The notes under the pieces: generated by a model
Seen by the model: the letters and a program-made list of their open reading frames with translations, nothing else
Told to the model about the DNA's origin: nothing
Databases searched by the model: none
In this document: in pieces, positions 1-5,203 of the stretch
How positions within the stretch are numbered: the first letter of the stretch is position 1
Layout: every line of letters begins with the position of its first letter
DNA from: a bacterium
Lineage (GTDB): Bacteria; Gemmatimonadota; Gemmatimonadetes; Gemmatimonadales; Gemmatimonadaceae
Direction: 5' to 3'
Assembly (NCBI GenBank): GCA_021802745.1
Contig: JAJZRK010000111.1
Span: forward strand, 1 to 10,758
Length of the DNA: 10,758 bases
Program-made: the position numbers and the translations under genes

Positions 1-4
1 CGCG

Positions 5-39
5 GTCTACCGTCTACCGTCTACCGTCTACCATCTACT
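5..39. repeat. Heptamer tandem repeat, locus A (after the acyl-CoA dehydrogenase stop)
   Basis: On the + strand four perfect copies of GTCTACC (5-11, 12-18, 19-25, 26-32) are followed by one degenerate copy, ATCTACT (33-39). Read on the coding (-) strand the unit is GGTAGAC. The TAG stop codon of the acyl-CoA dehydrogenase gene (35-37) lies inside the degenerate unit, so the array begins at the end of the coding region. Related arrays occur at 1193-1227, 1283-1314, 4266-4293 and 4614-4641. The array may extend further left, since the window starts here. Confidence 0.85.
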
Positions 40-1189
40 TCAGCGCCGCCCGTCCAATCACGATCCGCTGAATCTCCGACGTCCCCTCGTAGATCTCCGT
101 GACCTTCGCGTCGCGAAAGAGCCGTTCGACGGGATAGTCGGTCGTATACCCATAGCCGCCGAACACCTGGATGGCCTGTGTGGTCACCCACATCGCCGTC
201 TCGGTGGCGAAGAGCTTGCACATCGCCGCGTATTCGGTGATGCGCTCGCCGCGATCCTTGGCCGCGGCCGTGGTGTGCAGCAACGACCTGGCGGCATTGA
301 TGCGCGTCGCCATGTCGGCCAGCTTGAACTGGATCCCCTGGAACTCGCCGATCCCCTTGCCGAACTGGTGGCGTTCCTTCGCGTACGCCGCGGCATGCTC
401 AAAGGCGGCGCGCGCGATGCCGACGGCCTGCGCGGCGATCCCGAGCCGTCCGGCCTCGAGCGACTGCATGGCGTACACGAAGCCCAGCGAGGGATCGCCA
501 AGAATCCGGTCGCCCGGCACCCGCAGGTTGTCGAAGACGAGCTGCACGGTCTCCGACGCGCGCAGCCCCATCTTGTTCTCCTTCCGGCCGACCTTGAAGC
601 CCGGAAGGTCGGGGGTGATGATGAACGCCCCGATCCCCTTGCCGCCGCGACGATGTTCCGGCGCATCGGTGCGCGCCATCGCCAGAATGACGCCGGCATG
701 CGCGCCCGCCGAGATCCACGCCTTGGTGCCGTTCAGCACCCAATCATCGCCGTCGCGCACGGCCTGCGCATGCAGCGCGCTGGCGTCGGAGCCGGCTTCG
801 GGCTCGGAGAGGGCGAACGCGCCCAGTTTCTCGCCGCGCGCCAGCGGCCCGAGGAACTCCCGCTTCTGCCCCTCGCTGCCGTACTTCAGGATCATCTGCG
901 TCGGCAGGGAGTTGTGCACGCTCATCAGCACGCCGACCGAGGCGTCGGCCGCCGAGATCTCCTCGAGTGCCAGCAGGTACGTGGTGGTGTCGAGCGCGAG
1001 GCCATCGTACGCCTCGGGGATCATCATGCCGAGGAAGCCGAGTTCGCCGAGCTTGCGGATGAGCGTCGGATCGAAATGCGCATCGCGATCCCACTGCGCC
1101 GCGAACGGTGTCACCTCGGCCGCGCAGAATTCGCGCGCGGTGTCGATGATGGCGTGCTGGGTCTCGGAGAGGTGCAGTAACGGATTCAA
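35..1189 (-). CDS. Acyl-CoA dehydrogenase, short-chain (butyryl-CoA) type
   Basis: FAD-dependent enzyme that oxidises an acyl-CoA to the trans-2-enoyl-CoA and passes electrons to electron-transfer flavoprotein; cytoplasmic, first step of beta-oxidation. The 384-residue product has the usual family length. Visible features are the first family signature GAFALSEPEAGSD at 123-135, the second signature starting QVFGGYGYTTDYP at 341, and EGTSEIQ with the probable catalytic base Glu368, placed as in short-chain enzymes. The reading frame stays open to 1387, but residues upstream of 1189 are translated heptamer repeat and then overlap the preceding gene, so I chose the TTG at 1189-1187, where homology begins. 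No Shine-Dalgarno is evident; a heptamer array ends 4 nt before the TTG. It lies 122 bp after the 3-hydroxybutyryl-CoA dehydrogenase gene, in the same direction. The family is certain. The short-chain preference is inferred from the Glu position and the neighbours; the TTG start is moderately sure. Confidence 0.95.
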   Translation of the reverse strand: MNPLLHLSETQHAIIDTAREFCAAEVTPFAAQWDRDAHFDPTLIRKLGELGFLGMMIPEAYDGLALDTTTYLLALEEISAADASVGVLMSVHNSLPTQMILKYGSEGQKREFLGPLARGEKLGAFALSEPEAGSDASALHAQAVRDGDDWVLNGTKAWISAGAHAGVILAMARTDAPEHRRGGKGIGAFIITPDLPGFKVGRKENKMGLRASETVQLVFDNLRVPGDRILGDPSLGFVYAMQSLEAGRLGIAAQAVGIARAAFEHAAAYAKERHQFGKGIGEFQGIQFKLADMATRINAARSLLHTTAAAKDRGERITEYAAMCKLFATETAMWVTTQAIQVFGGYGYTTDYPVERLFRDAKVTEIYEGTSEIQRIVIGRAALK

Positions 1190-1192
1190 GGA

Positions 1193-1227
1193 GACGGTAG
1201 ACGGTTGACGGTTGACGGTAGATGGTC
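1193..1227. repeat. Heptamer tandem repeat, locus B1 (before the acyl-CoA dehydrogenase start)
   Basis: Five consecutive 7-base units on the + strand: GACGGTA, GACGGTT, GACGGTT, GACGGTA, GATGGTC. In the phase used for the other loci the unit is GGTWGAC on the + strand, opposite to loci A, B2 and D. The array abuts the start of the acyl-CoA dehydrogenase gene (TTG at 1189-1187), so in the transcript it would be the C/T-rich complement directly upstream of the start codon, where a Shine-Dalgarno would be expected. Confidence 0.8.
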
Positions 1228-1261
1228 GATGCGAGGACGGTGTGCGGTGAGTCGAAGGCAG

Positions 1262-1300
1262 AAAACGCAGACGGTGGACCTCATCTGCCGTCCACCGTCT
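1262..1300 (-). terminator. Candidate hairpin plus short T tract between hbd and the acyl-CoA dehydrogenase gene
   Basis: On the coding (-) strand an 11-base arm AGACGGTGGAC (1300-1290) is followed by a 10-base loop and its perfect complement GTCCACCGTCT (1279-1269). Then come GCG and TTTT (1265-1262). The stem starts 12 nt after the hbd stop codon and its first arm is part of heptamer array B2. This is the form of an intrinsic terminator, but with a long loop and only four T's three bases from the stem. It could instead be a weak attenuator or a processing and stability hairpin. Partial termination would lower acyl-CoA dehydrogenase expression relative to the upstream genes. Confidence 0.4.
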
Positions 1301-1314
1301 ACCGTCCACCGTCA
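1283..1314. repeat. Heptamer tandem repeat, locus B2 (after the hbd stop)
   Basis: On the + strand the units are ATCTGCC (1283-1289), GTCCACC (1290-1296), GTCTACC (1297-1303), GTCCACC (1304-1310) and the start of another, GTCA, whose TCA is the complement of the hbd TGA stop (1312-1314). On the coding strand the unit is GGTGGAC/GGTAGAC, the same orientation as loci A and D. It is inverted relative to B1 in the same 122-bp gap, and its central units form one arm of the hairpin at 1269-1300. Confidence 0.8.
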
Positions 1315-2157
1315 GTATGAGTAGAACCCTCGCCCCGCCTTGCGCCCCAGCCATCCCTGCGCCACATACTTCCGCAGCAATGGACACGGCCGGTACTTGG
1401 GATCGCCAAGCCCCTGGTGCATCACCTCGAGGATCGCAAGGCAGGTGTCGAGGCCGATGAAATCGGCGAGGGCCAGCGGGCCCATGGGGTGGTTCATGCC
1501 GAGCTTCATGACCTGGTCAATCGCCTCAGGCGCCGCCACGCCTTCCATCACGCAGTAGACCGCCTCGTTGATCATCGGCATCAGGATGCGGTTGGCGACG
1601 AAGCCGGGGTAGTCGTTCACTTCCACCGGCACCTTGCCCACGCCCTTGGCGAGCGCGATGGTGCGCGCGGTGACGTCGTCGCTCGTGGCGAGGCCGCGGA
1701 TGACCTCCACGAGCTGCATCACCGGCACGGGATTCATGAAGTGCATGCCGATGACCGCGTCGGGGCGTGTCACGCGGCCCGCAATCTCGGTGATCGAAAT
1801 GGAACTCGTGTTCGTCGCGAGAATCGCGCCGGCGGGCGCGAGGCGGTCCATGTCGGCGAAGATCTTGTGCTTGAGCTCCACGTTCTCCGTGGCGGCCTCG
1901 ATGACGAACGCCGCGTTGGCGATGGCGTCCATCGAAGTAGCCGTGGCGATGCGACCGAGCGCGGCGGCCTTGGCGGCCTCGTCGAGCGCGCCCTTCTTCA
2001 CCTGGCGGTCGAGATTCTTGTCAATCGTCGCCTTCGCCTTGTCGAGCGCGCCCTGACTGACGTCAATCATCGTCACGTCGTGGCCGGCCACGGCGCAGAC
2101 GTGCGCGATGCCGTTTCCCATCTGCCCAGCGCCGATCACCGCAATGCGGTCGGACAT
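1312..2157 (-). CDS. hbd: 3-hydroxybutyryl-CoA dehydrogenase (stand-alone 3-hydroxyacyl-CoA dehydrogenase)
   Basis: NAD(P)-dependent interconversion of 3-hydroxybutyryl-CoA and acetoacetyl-CoA in the cytoplasm. The product of 281 residues matches the monofunctional family (about 280). The N-terminal Rossmann fold opens with IAVIGAGQMGNGIAHV (5-20). NTSS at 116-119, catalytic His139 in GMHFMNP and its partner Glu151 in QLVEVI form the active site. The C-terminal helical domain starts around 185 (PGFVANRI) and carries the substrate-side motif GMNHPMGPL (220-228). ATG at 2157 is chosen because GGGAG lies 8 nt upstream on the coding strand and homology begins there. An in-frame ATG at 2232 would add 25 unconserved residues overlapping the upstream gene. 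The gap to the preceding CPBP gene is 2 bp, so the two are surely in one operon. Whether it works in oxidation or synthesis cannot be told from sequence. Confidence 0.97.
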   Translation of the reverse strand: MSDRIAVIGAGQMGNGIAHVCAVAGHDVTMIDVSQGALDKAKATIDKNLDRQVKKGALDEAAKAAALGRIATATSMDAIANAAFVIEAATENVELKHKIFADMDRLAPAGAILATNTSSISITEIAGRVTRPDAVIGMHFMNPVPVMQLVEVIRGLATSDDVTARTIALAKGVGKVPVEVNDYPGFVANRILMPMINEAVYCVMEGVAAPEAIDQVMKLGMNHPMGPLALADFIGLDTCLAILEVMHQGLGDPKYRPCPLLRKYVAQGWLGRKAGRGFYSY

Positions 2158-2159
2158 GT

Positions 2160-3038
2160 CTATGACTCCCTGCGGCGCGACGGCCGCCATTCGATGTCGA
2201 GTCGCCATCCGCGCCGATGGATGCCAATCCATCCCGCGTGCATGGCCAGCAGAAAGCTAATGCCCAGCATTCCGAAGGCGGCCGCGGCGCCGGCTTCGGG
2301 CCCCCACGCGCCGCCGGTCAGCCAGGCGGCGCCGGTGGAGACGGTGCGGTAATTCGGCTGCGGCAGGGCGAGCCCGGAGACCGGTGTATGAAAGACCGCG
2401 ACCTGCACGAAGTTATAGGCGAGGTGCGCCATCCATGCCGCCCACAGCGAATTGAAGGCGAGACGAACGATGGCGAGAAAGACGCCGGCGAGCGTCACCA
2501 TGATCACCGACTGCACGGTTACGCCGGGGTTGAACAGGTGCAGCAGGCCGAACAGCACCGACGTCGTGCCGACCGCGACGGCCGGCCCCCACTCGCGATG
2601 CAGCAGCGTGAAGGCGTAGCCTCGCAGGCCAAGCTCCTCGGTGAACGCCGCCGGCACGAGGATGGCGAGCGCGAGCAGCGCCCCCTGCCCCCAGTTCCCG
2701 CCCTCGGCGGGGACGACGCGCAGTGCTCCGGCCCAGATCAGGAGGCCGGTCGGAGTGGCGATGGCAAACCACCCGGCGGCCGCTCCACCGCCGAGCGGCC
2801 ACACCCCGAGCGCATCGCCGCCGAGTCGCGTCGCATCACTCCATGGCTCGCCGAAGATGCGCACCGTCACGACCGTGGCAACCAGCAACGCGACGCAGGC
2901 CATCACGCCGAAGCCGATGAGCCGCGTGCCGGTGACGGCCGTTCCGAACTGCACGAACGGATACACGATGGCCGGCAGGACGAAGAGCGCGACCAGCGAG
3001 ATGCCGACGAACGCCGCGAGCCGCGCGGTCGTTCTCAT
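2160..3038 (-). CDS. CPBP-family intramembrane metalloprotease (CAAX protease / bacteriocin-processing family)
   Basis: A 292-residue multi-pass membrane protein. The family's three conserved motifs are visible: EE-x3-R in FTEELGLRGYAF (Glu134, Glu135, Arg139), His167 in LLHLFNPG, and H-x3-N in AHLAYNF (His205, Asn209). All are in or next to hydrophobic segments and form the presumed metal-binding catalytic site. Hydrophobic stretches lie at about 8-30, 40-60, 85-105, 118-132, 152-166, 175-193, 198-216 and 250-272. Characterised relatives cut prenylated CAAX proteins or confer self-immunity to peptide bacteriocins; most bacterial members have no known substrate. The gene lies 8 bp after the thiolase gene and 2 bp before hbd. 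Its GAGG ribosome site overlaps the thiolase stop, so it is co-expressed with short-chain acyl-CoA enzymes, an unexpected setting. Family assignment is firm; the substrate is unknown. Confidence 0.92.
   Translation of the reverse strand: MRTTARLAAFVGISLVALFVLPAIVYPFVQFGTAVTGTRLIGFGVMACVALLVATVVTVRIFGEPWSDATRLGGDALGVWPLGGGAAAGWFAIATPTGLLIWAGALRVVPAEGGNWGQGALLALAILVPAAFTEELGLRGYAFTLLHREWGPAVAVGTTSVLFGLLHLFNPGVTVQSVIMVTLAGVFLAIVRLAFNSLWAAWMAHLAYNFVQVAVFHTPVSGLALPQPNYRTVSTGAAWLTGGAWGPEAGAAAAFGMLGISFLLAMHAGWIGIHRRGWRLDIEWRPSRRRES
2166..2170 (-). promoter_or_regulatory. Ribosome binding site of hbd
   Basis: GGGAG on the coding strand with 8 nt to the ATG at 2157. It lies inside the last codons of the CPBP gene and supports the 281-residue start over the in-frame ATG at 2232. 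Confidence 0.6.
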
Positions 3039-3044
3039 GACTGG

Positions 3045-3048
3045 CCTC
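3045..3048 (-). promoter_or_regulatory. Ribosome binding site of the CPBP gene, overlapping the thiolase stop codon
   Basis: GAGG on the coding strand, 6 nt before the ATG at 3038. Its first two bases are the last two of the thiolase TGA stop (3049-3047), an arrangement that suggests translational coupling of the protease to the thiolase. Confidence 0.5.
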
Positions 3049-4252
3049 AGACCCGCTCGACGGAGAGCGCCACCGCGTTGCCGCCGCCGAGGCAGAGCGT
3101 CGCGAGCCCGGTGTGCAGGCCGCGATCGCGCAGGGCATACAGCAGCGTGGTCAGGATGCGCGCGCCGCTCGCCCCGATCGGATGGCCGAGCGCGATGGCG
3201 CCGCCATTCACGTTGACCCGGTCCCAGTCCCAGCCCAGCCCATCGCCGTCGGCCAGCGCCTGCGCGGCGAACGCCTCGTTGGCCTCGATGAGGTCGAAGT
3301 CGCCGATCTTCATGCAGGTCTTCTTCATCAGGTTCTGCACCGCAATGATCGGCGCGAAGAACAGGTCCTGCGGATCGCCGCCACCTGAGGCGTAGCCGGT
3401 GATGCGCGCGAGGATCGGCAGGCCGTTGGCCTTGGCGTACTCTTCGTCGGCGATCACCAGCGCGGCGCCGCCATCATTGAGTCCGGGGGCATTGCCGGCG
3501 GTGACGGTGAGTTCCTCGGGCTTCATGTCCTTGGGCGCGTCGCCCGGGAAGGCGGGACGCAGCTTGGCCAGCGCCTCGAGCGTCGTGTCCTTGCGCGGGC
3601 CCTCGTCGGTATCCACGATCGTCGGCCCCTTCTTGCCGGCAATCTCCGCCGGGGCGATTTCGGCCTTGAACTTGCCGCCCTCGATGGCCGCCACCGCCTT
3701 CATGTGCGAGCTGAAGGCGAGTTCGTCCTGGCGCTGCCGCGTGATGCCCGCCTTCTTCGCCGTGTACTCGGCGTGGCCGCCCATGTGCCGGTTGTAGAAC
3801 GCACACCAGAGCCCGTCCTTGATGAGCGCATCCTGCATGACCTGCGCGCCGAACTTGACGCCGGAGCGCATGCCGGTCACGAGATGCGGCGCGTTGCTCA
3901 TGGACTCCTGTCCGCCGGCCACGAGCAGCTGTTCGTCACCGGCACGAATCGCCTGCGCCGCCAGCATCACCGCCTGCAGCCCCGAGCCGCACACCTTGTT
4001 GACCGTGTAAGCGGGAATGGAGGCCGGAATGCCGGCCTTCAGCTGGGCCTGGCGTGCGGGGGCCTGCCCCACCCCCGCCTGCAGCACGTTGCCCATGATC
4101 ACCTCGCCGATCTCGGCGGGGTCAATCTGGGCGCGCTCAATCGCCGCCTTGATGGCGATGGCGCCGAGTTCCGGGGCGGTCAGCGGGGCAAGCGAACTGA
4201 GGAAGCGGCCAATCGGCGTGCGGGCGGCGGAGACGATGACGGGAGTGGACAT
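3047..4252 (-). CDS. Acetyl-CoA C-acetyltransferase (thiolase II type)
   Basis: Condenses two acetyl-CoA to acetoacetyl-CoA, or cleaves acetoacetyl-CoA in the reverse direction; cytoplasmic, normally a tetramer. The product is 401 residues against about 390-400 for the family. The nucleophile Cys88 is in [12 protein letters not shown] (84-95). NEAF is at 325-328, His357 in [14 protein letters not shown] (350-363), and the second catalytic Cys387 in [11 protein letters not shown] at 156-158 lies in the substrate loop, as in acetoacetyl-CoA thiolases. The ATG at 4252 (in CATATG) matches the usual N-terminus, but no Shine-Dalgarno precedes it; heptamer array C lies 13-41 nt upstream. It is the first gene of the three-enzyme cluster, so the products can interconvert acetyl-CoA and butyryl-CoA if a crotonase is supplied. 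It might equally be named atoB, phaA or thlA; I leave the symbol open. Confidence 0.96.
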   Translation of the reverse strand: MSTPVIVSAARTPIGRFLSSLAPLTAPELGAIAIKAAIERAQIDPAEIGEVIMGNVLQAGVGQAPARQAQLKAGIPASIPAYTVNKVCGSGLQAVMLAAQAIRAGDEQLLVAGGQESMSNAPHLVTGMRSGVKFGAQVMQDALIKDGLWCAFYNRHMGGHAEYTAKKAGITRQRQDELAFSSHMKAVAAIEGGKFKAEIAPAEIAGKKGPTIVDTDEGPRKDTTLEALAKLRPAFPGDAPKDMKPEELTVTAGNAPGLNDGGAALVIADEEYAKANGLPILARITGYASGGGDPQDLFFAPIIAVQNLMKKTCMKIGDFDLIEANEAFAAQALADGDGLGWDWDRVNVNGGAIALGHPIGASGARILTTLLYALRDRGLHTGLATLCLGGGNAVALSVERV

Positions 4253-4265
4253 ATGCTGAGTAAGG

Positions 4266-4293
4266 GCAGATGGCGGATGGCAGATGGCGGATG
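4266..4293. repeat. Heptamer tandem repeat, locus C (before the thiolase start)
   Basis: On the + strand GCAGATG, GCGGATG, GCAGATG, GCGGATG follow without a gap, two exact copies of a 14-mer. In the common phase this is GGCAGAT/GGCGGAT, the same orientation as B1 and opposite to A, B2 and D. It ends 10 bp from the stop codon of the small broken gene (4304-4306) and begins 13 bp from the thiolase start. Confidence 0.75.
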
Positions 4294-4303
4294 CCCATCC
4301 AAA

Positions 4304-4590
4304 CTAGCGAGTTTCGCGCGTCGCCGTGGCAAGGGCCGTGGCGGTGACGGCCGACATCCCAACGGGCGCCAGGAGGCGCCAGCGGCCCATGGAACGGCGC
4401 CGCTCCGCGGTTTCCCCGGTCATCGGCCATTCCGCGTATCGGAACGCGAACGCCGTCACGATGGTGGGCGCGGCGACGTTGAGTCCCCACTCGCTCGTCT
4501 GCCCGTTGGCGCGCGACACGAGCCACGAGGACGTGCCGGCGCCCCAACGAGACTGCCCGAAACGACAAGCGCCGCCAGTACGCGGCGCAT
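4304..4590 (-). pseudogene. Small two-segment membrane or exported protein, interrupted by a one-base frameshift
   Basis: I do not recognise the family. From ATG at 4590 one frame reads MRRVLAALVVSGSLVG, a good signal or anchor sequence, then turns into arginine/serine-rich nonsense and stops. From about 4547 the next frame reads SWLVSRANGQTSEWGL, then hydrophobic segments (NVAAPTIVTAFAFRY and WRLLAPVGMSAVTATALATA), ending at TAG 4304-4306. In that second frame I count 62 of 71 codons (4519-4307) ending in G or C, as in true genes here. The frames meet at a run of four G's on the coding strand (4545-4542); one extra G would join them into a 95-residue protein reading SLVGGAGTSSW across the junction. 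Either the gene is genuinely broken or the assembly lost a base. No clear ribosome site is seen, and heptamer arrays D and C flank it. If only the downstream part is used, a 71-residue product could start at GTG 4519, but it lacks a ribosome site. Confidence 0.5.
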
Positions 4591-4613
4591 GTCGTTGTCG
4601 TGGACCGCCTTCC

Positions 4614-4641
4614 TTCTTCCGTCTCCCGTCTTCCGTCTGCC
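4614..4641. repeat. Heptamer tandem repeat, locus D (after the stop of the Gly-rich protein gene)
   Basis: On the + strand TTCTTCC, GTCTCCC, GTCTTCC, GTCTGCC (coding strand GGCAGAC, GGGAGAC, GGAAGAC, GGAAGAA). It begins one base after the TAG stop of the upstream gene (4643-4645) and has the same orientation as A and B2. It is the most degenerate of the arrays. Confidence 0.65.
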
Positions 4642-4642
4642 C

Positions 4643-5203
4643 CTACCGCTGCCACTTCCTCGACGTATTGAACGCAATGGTCCCTCCAATCGCCGGCAGC
4701 GACGCGTCGAGCGCGGCCATCAGCCACTTGGCCCGCGACGAACTTTCATTGGACGGCATGCGTCCGTTGAAAACCAGGTGCGACATCGCCAGGCTGGCCA
4801 CCACACCGGCCGACACGCCCAGCATCGTCGTGTGAAAGCTTCCCGTCTCGGCGCCAATGTTGCCGATCGCGAACACCGTCCCGCCAATCGCGAACGCCGC
4901 GCTGCCGATGCCGATGCCGTTGACGACGCGCTCGCGCAGGCGGTCGTTCTCCGCCTTCAACATGGTTGTGGCGATGGTGCCAATGCCGCGTCCCACAAAG
5001 TAGCCCACCACTCCGGCGTAGGTTCCGGCGACGATTTCGCCGGCCACGCGCTCGTACCGAATGGCGGGCTTCCCCTCCGCCACGATCCCCGTCTGGTCCG
5101 TTTCGACCGGCGTGGGGAGGCCCTGCGTACGGGCGACACCGGGCACGACAACCAGCAGCACCGCAAGGCGCCAGGCGACCCGCGACGCGACCCGGCAGGT
5201 CAC
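4643..5203 (-). CDS. Gly-rich exported/membrane protein of unknown function, translationally coupled to thrS
   Basis: I do not recognise the family. The start is the GTG at 5203-5201, which shares GTGA with the thrS stop codon. No Shine-Dalgarno is seen, so it is probably translated by ribosomes finishing thrS. The 186-residue product begins with a basic N-terminus and the hydrophobic run WRLAVLLVVVPGVA (11-24), a plausible signal peptide ending near Ala24. About 30 hydrophilic residues follow. Then come Gly/Ala-rich hydrophobic segments at about 53-76 (GTYAGVVGYFVGRGIG), 95-119, 125-145 and 160-179, with a short charged helix (KAENDRLRERV, 83-93) between the first two. The regular glycines recall glycine-zipper membrane proteins, but that is only a resemblance. 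Heptamer array D follows the stop at once. The gene is convincing from its start overlap, signal sequence and composition. Confidence 0.75.
   Translation of the reverse strand: MTCRVASRVAWRLAVLLVVVPGVARTQGLPTPVETDQTGIVAEGKPAIRYERVAGEIVAGTYAGVVGYFVGRGIGTIATTMLKAENDRLRERVVNGIGIGSAAFAIGGTVFAIGNIGAETGSFHTTMLGVSAGVVASLAMSHLVFNGRMPSNESSSRAKWLMAALDASLPAIGGTIAFNTSRKWQR

Noticed and set aside
5..39. CRISPR array or phage attachment site at the left edge
   Set aside because: Units are 7 bases long, directly adjacent and without spacers. There are no cas genes, integrase or tRNA nearby.
1190..1387. N-terminal extension of the acyl-CoA dehydrogenase to 1387
   Set aside because: The added residues are translated heptamer repeats and then overlap the end of hbd; the enzyme family starts at about residue 1 of the TTG start.
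2158..2232. N-terminal extension of hbd to an ATG at 2232
   Set aside because: It would overlap the CPBP gene by 73 bp and add unconserved residues; a good ribosome site precedes the ATG at 2157.
4289..4300. Short palindrome ggatgcccatcc near the thiolase start as an operator
   Set aside because: It has 5-bp arms and a 2-base loop and arises from the last unit of heptamer array C meeting its flank; too weak to call a site.
4542..4552. Programmed -1 frameshift site in the small gene
   Set aside because: The local codons CTC GTT GGG GCG do not form an X-XXY-YYZ slippery heptamer and tRNA re-pairing after a -1 slip would be poor; a lost G is simpler.
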